The notes under the pieces are model-generated. The model did no database searches and was not told the origin of the DNA. It saw only the letters and a program-made list of their open reading frames with translations. From Dactylonectria macrodidyma (taxonomy: Eukaryota > Ascomycota > Sordariomycetes > Hypocreales > Nectriaceae), in assembly GCA_020744425.1 (NCBI GenBank), contig JAGMUV010000024.1, positions 1 through 64,000 on the forward strand: a stretch of DNA of 64,000 nt, read 5' to 3'. Shown here piece by piece: positions 10,554 through 22,222 of this stretch (position 1 is its first letter; each line of letters begins with the position of its first letter). The position numbers and the translations under genes are program-made.

Positions 10554-13500
10554 TTATCGGATCGAAACACCTGATCGGCTTGTGAACATTCTTGCGGCAA
10601 TATTCATAGCCTGCAACTCCTGGAACAGCAGCTTTGCCGCATACGGTATGTGAATTTGCGCGATCTTTGTCTTGTTCTTGCACGGACGACATTCGAATGA
10701 CTGCTTGGACAAGTTCCTGGATTTTGAATGTCAGTGTCAATACCTCTTGGGGTTATGGGCAGGCGGGAGACTTGGAGTACTCACGCGATTGGGGTCATAA
10801 GTCCACAAATCTCACAGACGTGGACTCGGAAAGCGTCCGACACTTCGAACAAGCGCTCTTTCAGGAACGCCGCCGCTCCGTGAGCAATCATACAATCACG
10901 CTCCATTTCTCCGAAACGCAGACCACCGTCTCGAGCACGACCCTCCACAGGCTGTCGCGTCATAATTTGCACCGGTCCTCGTGCTCGCGCGTGGATCTTG
11001 TCGTCCACCATGTGGCGGAGTCGCTGGTAGTAAGTCGGACCAAAGAAGCACTGTGCTCGTAGCTTCCGCCCGGTGTGCCCGTTATACATGATCTCGAATC
11101 CTCTCGACTGGTAGCCATGCTTTCGAAGAAGCTCCGAAACCGAATCAACTGTGACATCCGTGAACGGGGTGGCATCGCCCTCCATGCCTTCGAGTGTTGA
11201 GACCTTGCTCAGCAAGCACTCAATCAAATGCGCAATTGTCATTCGCGACGGAATAGCGTGAGGATTGATGATAATGTCGGGCGTCACACCTTCCCGTGAG
11301 AACGGCATGTCTTCCTGTCGGTATGTCACACCGATGGTACCCTTCTGACCGTGGCGAGAGGCGAATTTGTCACCAATCTGAGGGATCTTGGTCGTTCTCA
11401 CTCGGACCTTGACATATTTGACATTGTCAGCATTAACAGTCATGATGACCTGGTCCACGATGCCGTTCTCGGTGCTCCTCAGCGGGGTTGAAATATCTCG
11501 TCTTTGATGCACGGTAGTACGCGTGCCCAAATCTTGGTTCTCCTGATCGATTGGCGCCGTTTTGCCAATGATAATGTCCTCACCAGACACTCGGACACCT
11601 GGCGCCACGATACCATCCTCGTCCAGCTTGTCGTACGTCCCGTGCTTCATGCGAAGGGTCGATTGTTGAAATGGTTTCTCAAACACCTCGGTGTAGTTCA
11701 AACCGACCTTCTTTTCCTGATCCGAGTACGATCTGAAGAACAGACTGCGGAACAGGCCACGGTCGATACTGCTCTGGTTCATAATGACGGAATCTTCTTG
11801 GTTATAACCAGAGTAACAAGCGATGGCCACAATGGCATTTTGTCCAGCAGGCAACTCGCGAAACTTGAGGAACTCCATGGACCGTGTCGTGGCCAGAGGT
11901 TTCTGGGGATAGTATAGAATGTTGGCCATGGTATCCATACGTCGAGAGTAGTTAGTAAGGAAAAAGCCCATGGCCTGTTTACCCATGGCGGATTGGTACG
12001 TGTTACGAGGCGACTAGTGTGAACAGTTAGAATCCACCTTGACTATTAGTATAAATGCAGGGATTGACGTACCTGGTTGTGATCGGGAAAGGGAATGATG
12101 CTGGCACAAATACCAAGAATCATACTAGGATGAATCTCACAGTGCGTGTACATGTGAGTGGTTGGGTTCGTCTTCGTCTTCAGTCTCCTGTTCGGATCGT
12201 CGCCCATATCATCTTCCATAGTGATACCTGCCTTTTGCAAACGGTAGAGATCCAGATCCTCAGGAGTCATGCAAATCATGGCCGTCTCTTCTTCTTCGGC
12301 ATCCAGGTACTCGATGGCTCCGGCGCGAATGAGACCCTCCCATCCAATTTTAGATGCAGGGTCATCCGATGGCTCAGCCTGCTCCTTGGCGAGCTTATTA
12401 ACCAGCTCCTTGGTCAACACCAGAGACCCCTTCGCAATACCTGTCTCGTGATCATCTTCTTGCTGCACCGTAAAGACTGGCCTCATCACTCGCCCAGCGT
12501 CAGAGAAGACCTTGAACTCTCGATCTCGGATATCTCGAACAAGCGACACCTCATACTGTAAATACGACTTTCGACGAGTATCCAACACCTGACTGACAAG
12601 GTGCTTCGGGTCCTGGTGAACGCCAACCCAGGTTCCATTAACAAAAATCTTGGTGGCGTGCGGGTATCTCAGAGGTTCGTATTCCTCAACCACTTCCATA
12701 CCTCGGTTGATCATGAACTCAATCAACGGCTCGGATGGAGAACCGACACTGACGTAGCACATCAACGACAGATTCTTGACTAGCCCACAAGCCTGACCTT
12801 CAGGTGTCTCTGCAGGACAGACCAAGCCCCAATGGGTGTTGTGCAACTGGCGTGGCTTAGCCAGCTTACCATCTCGTCCGATGGGCGTATTAGTTCGTCG
12901 GAGATGGGACAAGGTTGAGGCAAAGGTGTAACGATTCAACACCTGAGACACGCCAGCTGTTGAGCTTGCTGCCTTCTTCTGGTCTCCCCAGTTACCCGTT
13001 GCTAGCGAGTATTTCAAGCCGTTAGACAGCGTGCCTGGCTTGATTCCGACGGCTAAGTTGAAATGTCGGTTGCCCTCAACGCATCGCTTCAGGTAGTTGG
13101 AGAGCTCAGTGTTTACCCGACGCATGATGCCACGGAACAGCTTAGCCAAAAGGGGACCAGCGAGATCCAGCCGCTTCTTGCCAAAATGATCACGGTCATC
13201 AGGCTCGCGTCGTCCAAGAGCGCACTGCAAAAGTTTGTGAACCATATAACCCAGGAAGAATGCCTTCCTAGTTTCGCTACCCTCTGATTGGGAGATGTGC
13301 GGCAACGTCTCCTTCTGAAGAATATCCTTGGCAACGCGCACACGCTTCTCGCGGCCAAGACCTGCCTGGTCACGGTTTCCTCGCTTGCCAATAAAATCCA
13401 GCGCAACCTCTCTGTCCTGAACACAGAAAGCTTCTTCGATGCAAGGACGAAGCATTTCAAGCATCTGACTATCCTTCCGGTCATAGCAGATGTGGTTGAG

Positions 13501-14466
13501 AATATCCTCATCGGAGACAACTCCCAGGGCACGAAAAACGATGGCAACAGGGAGATCAGACTTGACAAAGGGTAGAGAGGTGTGGATGGTCTGGCCAAAT
13601 CCTCCTCGGGCAGAGTCTCCTTTGCCATACAGCTTCAGCATTAGGCTGGAGATAAGACGAGATCCCTTCTCAAGTGCACTCCTGATCTCGGCGGTGTAGG
13701 TGTAAGGACTTGGCTGCGCCTTCTTGAAAACCTGGACGATGTTGGCCGCAGATCGCTCCTGGGCAATGAGAACCTTTTCACTGCCGTTGATGACAAAATA
13801 ACCACCTTGATCATAGGGGCACTCATTGACGAGAAAGAGGTTGTCGTCATGCTCGCGACTCAAGTGGCAAATCTTTGACTTAACCATGATAGGCAGCTTG
13901 CCAACAAACACCATGTCCTTCCAGTCGTCACCAGTCTTGCCGGAATCATCATCGCCCGACTCCTCGAGCTCCCAGACCAGCTTCGTGGGGTACTCGCCAG
14001 TCTTGGAGTGTTCGGCACGCTGGGCGTCGTCCATTTCGTGCAGGGGAACCTCCTTCTCGACAGCGACGGAAACCTTTTTGGTGATCTTGATGTACAGTGG
14101 ACTAGCGTATGTGAGATTGCGATCACGGCACTCGTATGGAAGCAGCGAAGTGACAGTTCCATCGGTCTCACTGATGGTCGGCCGAGAGACCATGACGCTG
14201 CCAAACTTGATCTCATATCGGCGCAAAGCGATCGTCTGGCCGGGTGGCGAGGGCGGGTTGGGCTGATCTAGAGAGATGACGGAGTACTCGTTAACGAGAT
14301 CCTGGATGGTTGTTTGGGTGAACTCGTCAAAAGAGTCGGTTTGCTGTGATGCAAGGCCTTTGGTTTCGAAAAACGAAGATATGACAGTCCAGCAGTCCTC
14401 GGGGGTAATGCCCTCCTCCTCCTCGCCATAGTTGTCGTAGTCGGAGTCGTCCTCGTAGTCGGCCAT
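10554..14466 (-). CDS. RPB2: RNA polymerase II second-largest subunit RPB2, 1261 aa
   Basis: Three exons: 14466-12073, 12013-10785 and 10716-10554. Introns are 59 and 68 nt. The protein starts [18 protein letters not shown] and carries the RPB2 landmarks: [64 protein letters not shown] (wall and fork region), [29 protein letters not shown] (hybrid-binding) and the C-terminal zinc site. The zinc site has its first cysteine pair (CEIC) in exon 2 and its second (CRPC) in exon 3. The last exon ends [11 protein letters not shown], the usual clamp end. Length agrees with fungal RPB2 (about 1220-1270). Function: catalytic core of nuclear RNA polymerase II, with Rpb1 forming the active centre. The stretch between the QERSAAN and GDKF motifs is the standard marker for fungal phylogeny and would identify the organism. 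Confidence 0.98.
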
Positions 14467-16166
14467 GTTGTCTGATTGGCGACAATGAATACCAGGGCAG
14501 GGTGGTTAGGGGGCTGGTGAATGCAACCTGGGTATTCGAGTTAAAGTTGGAATTTTGGTCAAAGAGACAGTTGCGGCGTGGAAGAACCGAGCTGATCCAG
14601 CGGCGATGGCAGTGTCAGGGCGGTCAGTACGGGACCTCGCGCCTGGAGCACCCCGTGAACATCAGGCGACAGCTTCAGCAGAATGTCGAATACCCTAGCG
14701 AAGAGATAGAGCACGTTGTCGGGATGCGCAGGATGTGGGAGTGACGGGTCAGTGTCGGTGAATTTGTTTGACGGGGGAATTCAGAAGCCTTTGACGAAGC
14801 CTCGAGGCATCAGTAGTAATCGAAACGCGACCAGTTTCAAGAAACGCTAGCACTATAAAGGCATAGCGGCTTTACCGGGAACTTTACGGCACCTGTTTGA
14901 GCTTCTGCGCGACGCGATGCTGAATAAGCTGCATTTCGCCTGTGGCGATTGTGTGGCGTGTGATGCCATGTGGCGGCATATGCCGATTATTGCAGCCTTA
15001 ATTTCTAAGGCCAAAGTTTTGCCGATGCTCTAGGGTAGTAAGCCTCCCGGGCTGTCGGTGCTACAGTCCACTGTCAATACATCATGCAAGGCACCGAATC
15101 ACCAGGGGGAATCGGATGATGCACCCCTCATCTTGTCGGAGCCCTATCAGGGAGGTGAGATAGGGAGGGCAGTTCCTGGGAGGTGGAGTGACTACCTTCA
15201 TCAACCTGGAGCAAATGACTAGGCAGTCTGCTTCCGCTCGCTGTCTCGGGTTTATTTAAGACTTGCCTTTTGTAAACGCAAAATGATGGAACAAAGAGTT
15301 GATACTGTTCGACTCCCCTCCTTTGCCTATCTGAGTCGGGTTGTTATACCGACGATGCCGGACATCCGGGCTAGCAATACTCTTCACGAGGGAATAATCT
15401 ATGAGATGCAGAGCTAAGAACGAAGAGATTAAGTTCAGAAGCTGGCTGCCTAACCGAAGGACAGGGGATCGAGCAATCCGTTCGTCCCATCTCATCAGAG
15501 TCCACAGAACATGGCGCCAAATGCTTCCTCTCACCGGCATCGTGCAGACTCCTGCAGCGCTGGCCCCAGCATCTCGAACCGCCTCGCCCGTGCCGAGTCA
15601 CCGACCATCCGAGCCTACTTCTTTCTACCTCTAATATGCTCGCTCACCCCTGCCGGGTTGGGTTACAATTTCGGCTGCGCACTCCGAGAGAGTTGCCGTC
15701 CACCCCACAACTGTTCCTGAAACCAAAGCTTGGTGACCTTCATTTCTCTCTCGGCCGGTTGATCCTAGACCTTCCCGGCCCGTCACACCAGCTCCGTGCT
15801 TCCTCATTAGTGGAGGATCTCAACCCGAGATCATGGCACGCCCCAATTGGCCCATTCGCGATCTTATAGCACCATCATCACTCTTCGACTCTCCTTCTAT
15901 GTTCCTTGGCATCTCCCGACAGCAGCTCATGATATCCCTGCAGTCCCAGGATCATGGATCAACATGCCATGATTACTGCAGTTATGATCATGTTCTGGAC
16001 CGCACCAGATACGGCTCCTGCTTTTGTATAAGAGGGGTGCGCTTCTCCAAGTCATCACCAATAGAACAGTACCTCTCAATAAGTTCTTGTATGTGTCTTC
16101 TTTCGGTTCTTAAACACCCTCTTTCAGCTCACCACTGTCTCTCATTAACCTTCATATATTGCAAAT
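14467..16166. other. Divergent upstream region of RPB2 and the GH45 gene
   Basis: 1.7 kb with no convincing gene. The right end holds the GH45 promoter (TATA at 16027). An ACTATAAAGG sequence at 14852-14861 is TATA-like on the plus strand, but no plus-strand transcript starts there that I can support. Confidence 0.55.
16027..16032 (+). promoter_or_regulatory. Probable TATA box of the GH45 gene
   Basis: TATAAG within TTTTGTATAAGAGGGG, 140 bp upstream of the GH45 start codon. Distance and context suit a fungal inducible promoter. No mapped transcript start is available. Confidence 0.5.
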
Positions 16167-17490
16167 ATGCGATCGTCCACTCTTTACTTCGCGTTGGCTG
16201 GCCCCATCGCTGTCCGAGCCGCTTCGGGAACGGGCCAATCTACGAGATATTGGGATTGCTGCAAGCCTTCCTGCGCTTGGAACGACAAGGCTGCTGTCAG
16301 CGCTCCCGCTCTGACCTGCGATGCCAACGACAACCCTATTTCGGATGCCAATGCTGTTAGCGGCTGTGATGGCGGTACTTCCTACACCTGCAGCAACTAC
16401 TCGCCTTGGGCTGTTAGTGACACCGTAGCATACGGATTTGCTGCGACTGCTCTTGATGGTGGCTCCGAGTCAACTTGGTGCTGTGCCTGCTATGCGTGAG
16501 TTGCTTTTTCTTCCCTCTCATATCTCAACCGAAGCATGGCTTCTCCATCAATCCACCTACTGACAGATGCTGTCTCTTAGCCTCACTTTCACATCCGGCT
16601 CAGTCAAGGGCAAAACGATGGTTGTCCAGTCCACCAACACCGGAAGTGACCTTGGAAGCAACCACTTTGATCTTTTGATGCCCGGTGGTGGTGTTGGTAT
16701 CTTCGATGGCTGCACTTCCGAGTTTGGCACTGCTCTTGCTGGAGCGCAATACGGTGGTATTTCTTCGCAGAGCCAGTGCGACAGCTTCCCCGAAATTCTA
16801 CAGGACGGCTGCAACTGGCGATTCGACTGGTTCGGAAACTCCGACAACCCCGGGTTGACCTTCGAGCAGGTCCAGTGCCCTACTGAGATCACTGACATCT
16901 CCGGATGTATTCGAGATGATGATGGCGACTACCCTGTCTTCAGCGGAGCTGGTTCCTCAAGCGGTTCCTCTACCTCCTCTGCCGTGGCTGCCGCATCATC
17001 GGCCAAGACTTCGTCTACATCATCATCCATCAAGGCTTCGTCCACTGCTATCGTCAAGTCCGAGGTTCCCTCTTCCTCTTCCGAAGCTGAGGCCGTTGGA
17101 GAGACCAAGGCCTCCTCCGCCCAGTGGTCCAAGACTACCGTTGCTCAAACGACCAAGACCACTGCGCAAGCTGAGTCTCACGCCGCCCAAGAGACCGAAG
17201 CTTCCATCCAGACTGAGGCTCCTGCTACACAGACCAAGGCTGCCACGACTAAGAAGACAAAGGCCAAGACCCGAAGCAAGGCGGGCGGATGCTCTGCTAA
17301 GAGTTACACGGCCACCCTGGCGGCTGCTGGCACCGCCGTTTCCGCTGCTTCTGCTTCCACCTCCACTGTTGCCATCTACCAACAGTGCAACGGTGCCAGC
17401 GACTTGTTCCCCAATGGCGCTCTGGCTTGCGCCGAGGGTAGCACCTGTGTCTACTCCAATGACTGGTACTCTCAGTGCCAGCCCAACTAA
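16167..17490 (+). CDS. Secreted GH45 endo-beta-1,4-glucanase with long linker and C-terminal CBM1-like module, 412 aa
   Basis: Two exons, 16167-16495 and 16581-17490, 85-nt intron. Residues 1-18 are a signal peptide ([18 protein letters not shown]). The GH45 domain spans about 22-225. Its signature is [12 protein letters not shown] with the catalytic base Asp30; the acid is Asp198 in FGNSDNP. WCCACY lies at the exon junction and the expected dense cysteine set is present. Residues about 232-355 are a Ser/Thr/Ala/Lys linker, unusually rich in Lys and Glu. The last about 40 residues (from IYQQCNGAS to WYSQCQPN) have four cysteines and the N-D-W-Y-S-Q-C ending of a CBM1, but the usual CGG is CNG, so binding may be altered. 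Function: endo-attack on cellulose outside the cell. Convergent with the IDO gene, 274 bp apart. Confidence 0.95.
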
Positions 17491-17764
17491 GCACATCCTG
17501 ATGGCCAAACGAGCCGGAGCGTGCGACGGGTGGGGGTCCATATTTGAACGAGCAGGTCGATATATTGTACAGTATGGCGCCCTGAACCTGGCGTTCCGGC
17601 TTGCTGTACATATTTCTCATTACTGTATATACTTTTTGGTCTTCTTGTCAGCACTAGGCTGGTGACAAAAGAATTTGCCTTACTTGCTCATAGATAGGAA
17701 ACTCCTTTCGTGTATCATTATGCTTATCCAAGCGTTCCACACTCCAACTCCTTACCACATAGGG

Positions 17765-19231
17765 TTAAGACAAACATATACCGCCCATGTCGTCATCCAT
17801 GGTCCACGTCCCAGCCAGCCCCTTCACCTCAACATCTTCGGTTTCAAGGGGAAGCCCATGATCTGGCTTGCCAAGGAAGAAATCGCCCTTGCCCTCCGTC
17901 TTGATCTGTCTCTTCATGAAACGCCTCGTCCACTCCTCAACGGCAGGTTCTCCGGTTTCGTCTCTCGCTTGCTTTAGAAAAGGGATCAACGCAGTGCCAC
18001 CAGTGCCTTTTTGGTTCTGCTGATTCTTTCGGGATGCAACGGCGAGATTGAGGCGCTGCCTAGTGACCTCCGGGCTACGCGACCTACTTCTAGCTCGGAC
18101 CTGCTTGGAAGGGTTGATGATGTAGCGCGTAACGATCCCGATGTGCTTGTCGCGGAAGGCACTCAACATAGCTAGGCAAGCGTCGTATGCGAGGCACAAT
18201 TGGGTGTCTTCTGGATGTTCCTCGACGAACTCGCGAATGTTGGCTACGATTGAGATATCGTTGAGGAACCGAGCATGTTGGCCCGGCATGTAGCGGCGCA
18301 TCTCCATGATGAAGTTGTGTCTGTTGGATGAACGCCCACCCCTGTCTGTATCGGAAACTGGATCTCGGGACTCGCCCGTGGGACGGTGCTCAATACCAAG
18401 GACAATATCGAAGAACTGGATCAAGCTACTTTGAGCGTTACTGCCACCGCTGTATTGCTGATACGTCTCGGTTCCAGAGCCATCCTCGTAAATGACTCCT
18501 TGGGGGAGCCCAGCCTCAGCCATATTCTTACTTCCAGCAAGGAAAGGACGGATGCGGTTGTAGAAGATGGTAGGGTCACAACTCTCATGCATTCTCTGCA
18601 AGATTGTTGTTAGGTCCGTGAGACGCTCCGCGAAGGCGCGCAGGCAACGGGTAACAGTAAGTGTGTCACCATGCCTCGCGGCGGCGATGGCAGTCAGCAT
18701 GAGTGAGATGATGGGAGCGCCGCGGGCCTCAATCGCAACGGAGACGAGATAAAACCAAGACTCATCAAGGGAGCCAGTAAAGGTATTGAGTGTGGCAAGG
18801 TTTTCCAGGTTGTCAATGTCCTCGTCCACAAAGAGCGGCTTGAAGTTCCAGAGGCACACAGCCGCGTATGTGGCGACGGGAAGCACCTCGAGTCTCTCAG
18901 AGACCTGAAGAAGAGGGACTGAAATGGATGCAGGGAGACGATCGGAGGGGGAGTCGCCGCCCCAGATGTAGCCGTGGGCCATGAAGCCGAGAAGTGAATA
19001 TGCCCGGCGCCACTCAGCATCGTGCTCAAGGCCAATGGTTGATAGGACAGGGAGGCGATCAATGACGCCGCGAAGGCGGCGACTGAGAATGAGAGCCTGC
19101 AAATTGGCTGCGATGGCTTCCCACCTGTTGTAGTATGGGTCCGGCAGACGAGTCAAGGGTAAGACGTCGGGGAGGAAGCCATGGGTTAATGAGAGGCCAT
19201 AGTCGGCGAGAGTTGGGATGGGAGGCAACAT
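17765..19231 (-). CDS. Indoleamine 2,3-dioxygenase (fungal IDO), 488 aa
   Basis: Single exon. The frame is open further upstream, but the first ATG is at 19231 and gives MLPPIPTLADYGLSLTHGFL, the usual fungal IDO opening. Other family marks: RLRGVIDRLPVLST, EWRRAYSLLGFMAHGYIWGG, WFYLVSVAIEARGAP and the proximal heme segment FRDKHIGIVTRYIINP, whose His363 should be the iron ligand. Function: heme-dependent oxidation of L-tryptophan to N-formylkynurenine, first step of the kynurenine route to NAD+; cytosolic. A loop of about 30 residues before the heme helix carries Arg/Ser-rich sequence, within the variation of the family. Fungi often carry several IDO paralogues (alpha, beta, gamma); which one this is cannot be settled here. 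It is intronless, while most neighbours are spliced. Confidence 0.94.
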   Translation of the reverse strand: MLPPIPTLADYGLSLTHGFLPDVLPLTRLPDPYYNRWEAIAANLQALILSRRLRGVIDRLPVLSTIGLEHDAEWRRAYSLLGFMAHGYIWGGDSPSDRLPASISVPLLQVSERLEVLPVATYAAVCLWNFKPLFVDEDIDNLENLATLNTFTGSLDESWFYLVSVAIEARGAPIISLMLTAIAAARHGDTLTVTRCLRAFAERLTDLTTILQRMHESCDPTIFYNRIRPFLAGSKNMAEAGLPQGVIYEDGSGTETYQQYSGGSNAQSSLIQFFDIVLGIEHRPTGESRDPVSDTDRGGRSSNRHNFIMEMRRYMPGQHARFLNDISIVANIREFVEEHPEDTQLCLAYDACLAMLSAFRDKHIGIVTRYIINPSKQVRARSRSRSPEVTRQRLNLAVASRKNQQNQKGTGGTALIPFLKQARDETGEPAVEEWTRRFMKRQIKTEGKGDFFLGKPDHGLPLETEDVEVKGLAGTWTMDDDMGGICLS

Positions 19232-20505
19232 CGTGCGCTGTTTATCTCCTAGCTCGCAGTTTTCGGGATAGAAGAAGAATAAGCGAGAATGAGTTCCGGT
19301 TCTCTTCTGAGATGAAAGAAGAGTAATAAAAAATGCCGGAGATCCGGTAACGGGACGGAGGTTAATGTGGGGCGTGGCGGACTTGAATGAAGTCAACTCA
19401 AGTCAGCTATCCAGGCACTAGTCGGATTGTTGCGGAAAGTCTACGAAGAGCAGAAAGCTAAGAGGAGACCGAAAAGAGGTGAGGGGGAAGAAACGAGAAA
19501 GGCTGGAGGTTATAGAAAGAAGGAGGAACAAAAGTCGCTCTAAAGAGTTGTGGACGGCAACGGAATGGTTCAAGGGCGACCGGGATTGGCCGACCGGTCG
19601 AGGGGGAATCGTCAGAGAGCGAGAGAAAAATTTGGAACTGGGTGTGTGGGTGGACCCTGATGAGCCTGGCAGTCTGGGCGTCCATTCGGATAGAAGCCAA
19701 CTTCGTGCTCGCAGCAAAAAATCACATTGATCACTTGCTGACTTATTACGTTCAGGCTGGGCGCGGGCAGCCGGAGGAGGCCGCGAGCGAGAGCGGCGTG
19801 CTGGCATCGCGTTCGGCTGAGGGGAGAGGGGGAGAGGGGATGGATGTCTCACGAGGACAGGGCATGAGCAATATTTGGTGCGAACTCTGAGTCATAGGGG
19901 TTATTGCTTTGTTGAGGGAGGAATACTGTTGGTGGCTAGGTTTACCAAACCCATTCATACAGAGGCGAGTTTCATGTCGACGCATTGTCTGAAGGACTCG
20001 TCACAAGAACTAATACTGGCGCCGCGAAAACGCCTCCGCCTTAATGGCCCGTCAGGCCAGACCTGTGAAATATAACCTGAGTTCATGTCTTCCTGAGCTC
20101 TGTTCACAACACATGTGCCTAGTCTTGATTATGCTATACGAGTGCTTGCGCGCGAATAGGATTGTATTACGAATCAGTTACGGAGTGCTGATACTGTTGT
20201 CTTGCAGACGCTCTTGCATATTCACCCCCGCCACCCCCACCACCCGACTGGGCCCGAACTTGAGAAGGTACGTACTGGTGAACGTGTGGCTCCCGTCGCT
20301 CTGACCTCGGGAGCTTGGGTGGAGGTCGCACTCACTCACTCACGAACCCTTGGCAGGTGCGACACAGCATATCGCTAGGGAGCTTGGCCCGCCTTGGTAC
20401 ATCCAGCCAAGCTCGTTAGGTAGGCAAGGCAGGTTTGTGGACACTGACGTCTTGATTCCGCTTCTTGCTCTCTCTTCCTCTCCCGCCAACTGCAGCATCG
20501 CCACG
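19232..20505. other. Divergent upstream region of IDO and VPS23
   Basis: 1.27 kb without a supported gene. A CTCACTCACTCA repeat lies at about 20329-20340 in the VPS23 upstream region. Confidence 0.55.
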
Positions 20506-22222
20506 ATGCCCGTCCAGCAGCATGTCCTGAACTGGCTGTATAGCGTTCTCACAAGCGTGAGTCCCTCTTCCTTTCCCTGCCCCTCCCGCGCCGCTCTCCA
20601 CGCTTGTGCGCGCTGACTCCCAACTGCAATAGGAATATCACGATGTGAACCGCGCATACAACGATGTCGCCCAAGCGCTCACCCAGTATCCCACCCTCGC
20701 ACCGCGAACCGACGTGCATAGTAATAATTCTTCTTTTGCCTTCAACCGACACCTCCGAACGGTACTGACCTTGCTAGCCTTCTCACATGGCGCCAATGCC
20801 TTGCTCCTCCACCTCACCGGCACCCTCCCCGTCAACTTCCGTGGCACGACCTACCGATTCCCAGTCTCGATATGGGTTCCTCACGCATACCCGCGAGAGC
20901 CTCCAATGGTCTATGTTGTGCCCACAGAGGTCATGATGATCCGTCCAGGCCAGCATGTTGATCCTCAGGGCCTTGTATATCATCCGTACCTTGTTCGGTG
21001 GGCAGAGTTCTGGCATGCAGGTCTACTCTCTTGAGCTCTCCTCAGGCACGTTGCTGACGTCCGCGCCCAGAAATCCAACCTACAAGACTTGCTAGGAATT
21101 GTCACCGATATCTTTGCCAAAGAGCCTCCGGTTATCTCCCGACAACAAGCACCCCCGGTTTCAGTACCTCAACCGGGACCGACTCCACCTCCGGTCCCGC
21201 CCCTACCTCCGGCTCTGGCTCCACGTCCGACGACACAGGATCAGTCTGCTGCGGAGCAGGAACGGCCGCCACCACCACCCCCCAAGGGACCTCAGATTAC
21301 AAGTTTCAACCGTCAAAACACTGGTTCGGTTGAACCACCTCTTCCTCCACTACCTCCAACCCCTCTCGCAGATTCTCATCGGCCGTCACGTTACGACTCC
21401 GCTCCCCCCTTACCACCCCAGGCCAACAGCGCAGAGTCGACTGGTCCTCGGTTCGTTCGGCCTTCCGTCCAAAATCAAGCGAACCATACACCAATCCCGG
21501 AACACACGAGGCCCACGCAGCCTCATTACTTCAACCCAGCCCAGGCGCAGCCACCACTAGCTCCTCAAAGGCAATGGCAGGCGCCTCAACAGCCTCAAAC
21601 CTGGCACCCAGCTCCTCAGCCGCCTCAACTCCAGGCAAAGCCCCCTCCTCCTCCTGATTTGCTCGACGAACCCCTGGTCTTAAATCTACCAACCAGCTCG
21701 ACTATTGCTGCCCCTCCCATCCCCCCTAACCCGGAAAAGGACGCTTTGCTTCACCAGCTAGCCCAGACGCTTTGCGCCATCCGAGTGCGCGCTCGACAAC
21801 AAAATGACTCTAGTATGGCAGGCCTCCAAGCGCAGCGAACGGCTATGTTGTCTGCTATGCCAGCTCTCCAGGCAGAGGCAGGGCAATTGGCCCAACTGTC
21901 TAATGTCCTTACATCAAACTCTAATATCCTGCACGACGCACTACACAAGGCAGATGGCGTAATCGAAGGCTCAAGAAGCCACCCGGTTCCTGACGTGGAT
22001 GAGTTGCTGGTGGCACCAACGGTGGTGGCTAACCAACTTTACACGCTTGTGGCAGAGGAGAGGGCGTTAGGGGATGCGATATTCATGCTTGGGCGAGCAG
22101 TGGAACGAGGTCGAATTGCGCCAGCCGTTTTCGCTAAGATGACGAGGTCACTTGCTCGCGAATGGTACTTGAAGAAGGCTCTAGTCCGCAAGATCGGGCA
22201 AGGGATGGCATTAGCACCATGA
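20506..22222 (+). CDS. VPS23: ESCRT-I subunit VPS23/TSG101, 528 aa
   Basis: Three exons: 20506-20556, 20633-21016 and 21071-22222. Exon 1 codes MPVQQHVLNWLYSVLTS. The UEV domain (about 18-145) contains YHDVNRAYNDV, HLTGTLPVNFRGTTYRFPV and PREPPMVYVVPT, and lacks a ubiquitin-conjugating cysteine as in all TSG101/Vps23. Residues 155-350 are Pro/Gln-rich. A helical part follows. The C-terminal steadiness box holds RALGDAIFMLGRAVERG and REWYLKKALVRKIGQ. Function: recognises ubiquitylated cargo and starts multivesicular-body sorting; in fungi ESCRT-I also supports pH signalling. The second intron (21017-21070) must use a GC donor (CAT/GCAGGT) to keep frame with KSNLQDLLGI; the nearby GT four bases later shifts the frame. 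The gene call is sure; that splice site is inferred. Confidence 0.93.

Noticed and set aside
14852..14861. TATAAAG on the plus strand near RPB2
   Set aside because: Wrong strand for RPB2 and 1.3 kb from the GH45 start, which has its own closer TATA.
16916..17665. 249-codon Pro/Arg/Leu-rich frame overlapping the GH45 linker
   Set aside because: Shadow of the Ser/Thr/Lys repeat of the GH45 linker in another frame.
21021..21070. Standard GT donor at 21021 in VPS23
   Set aside because: Shifts the frame and leads to an early stop; the GC donor four bases upstream restores the conserved protein.
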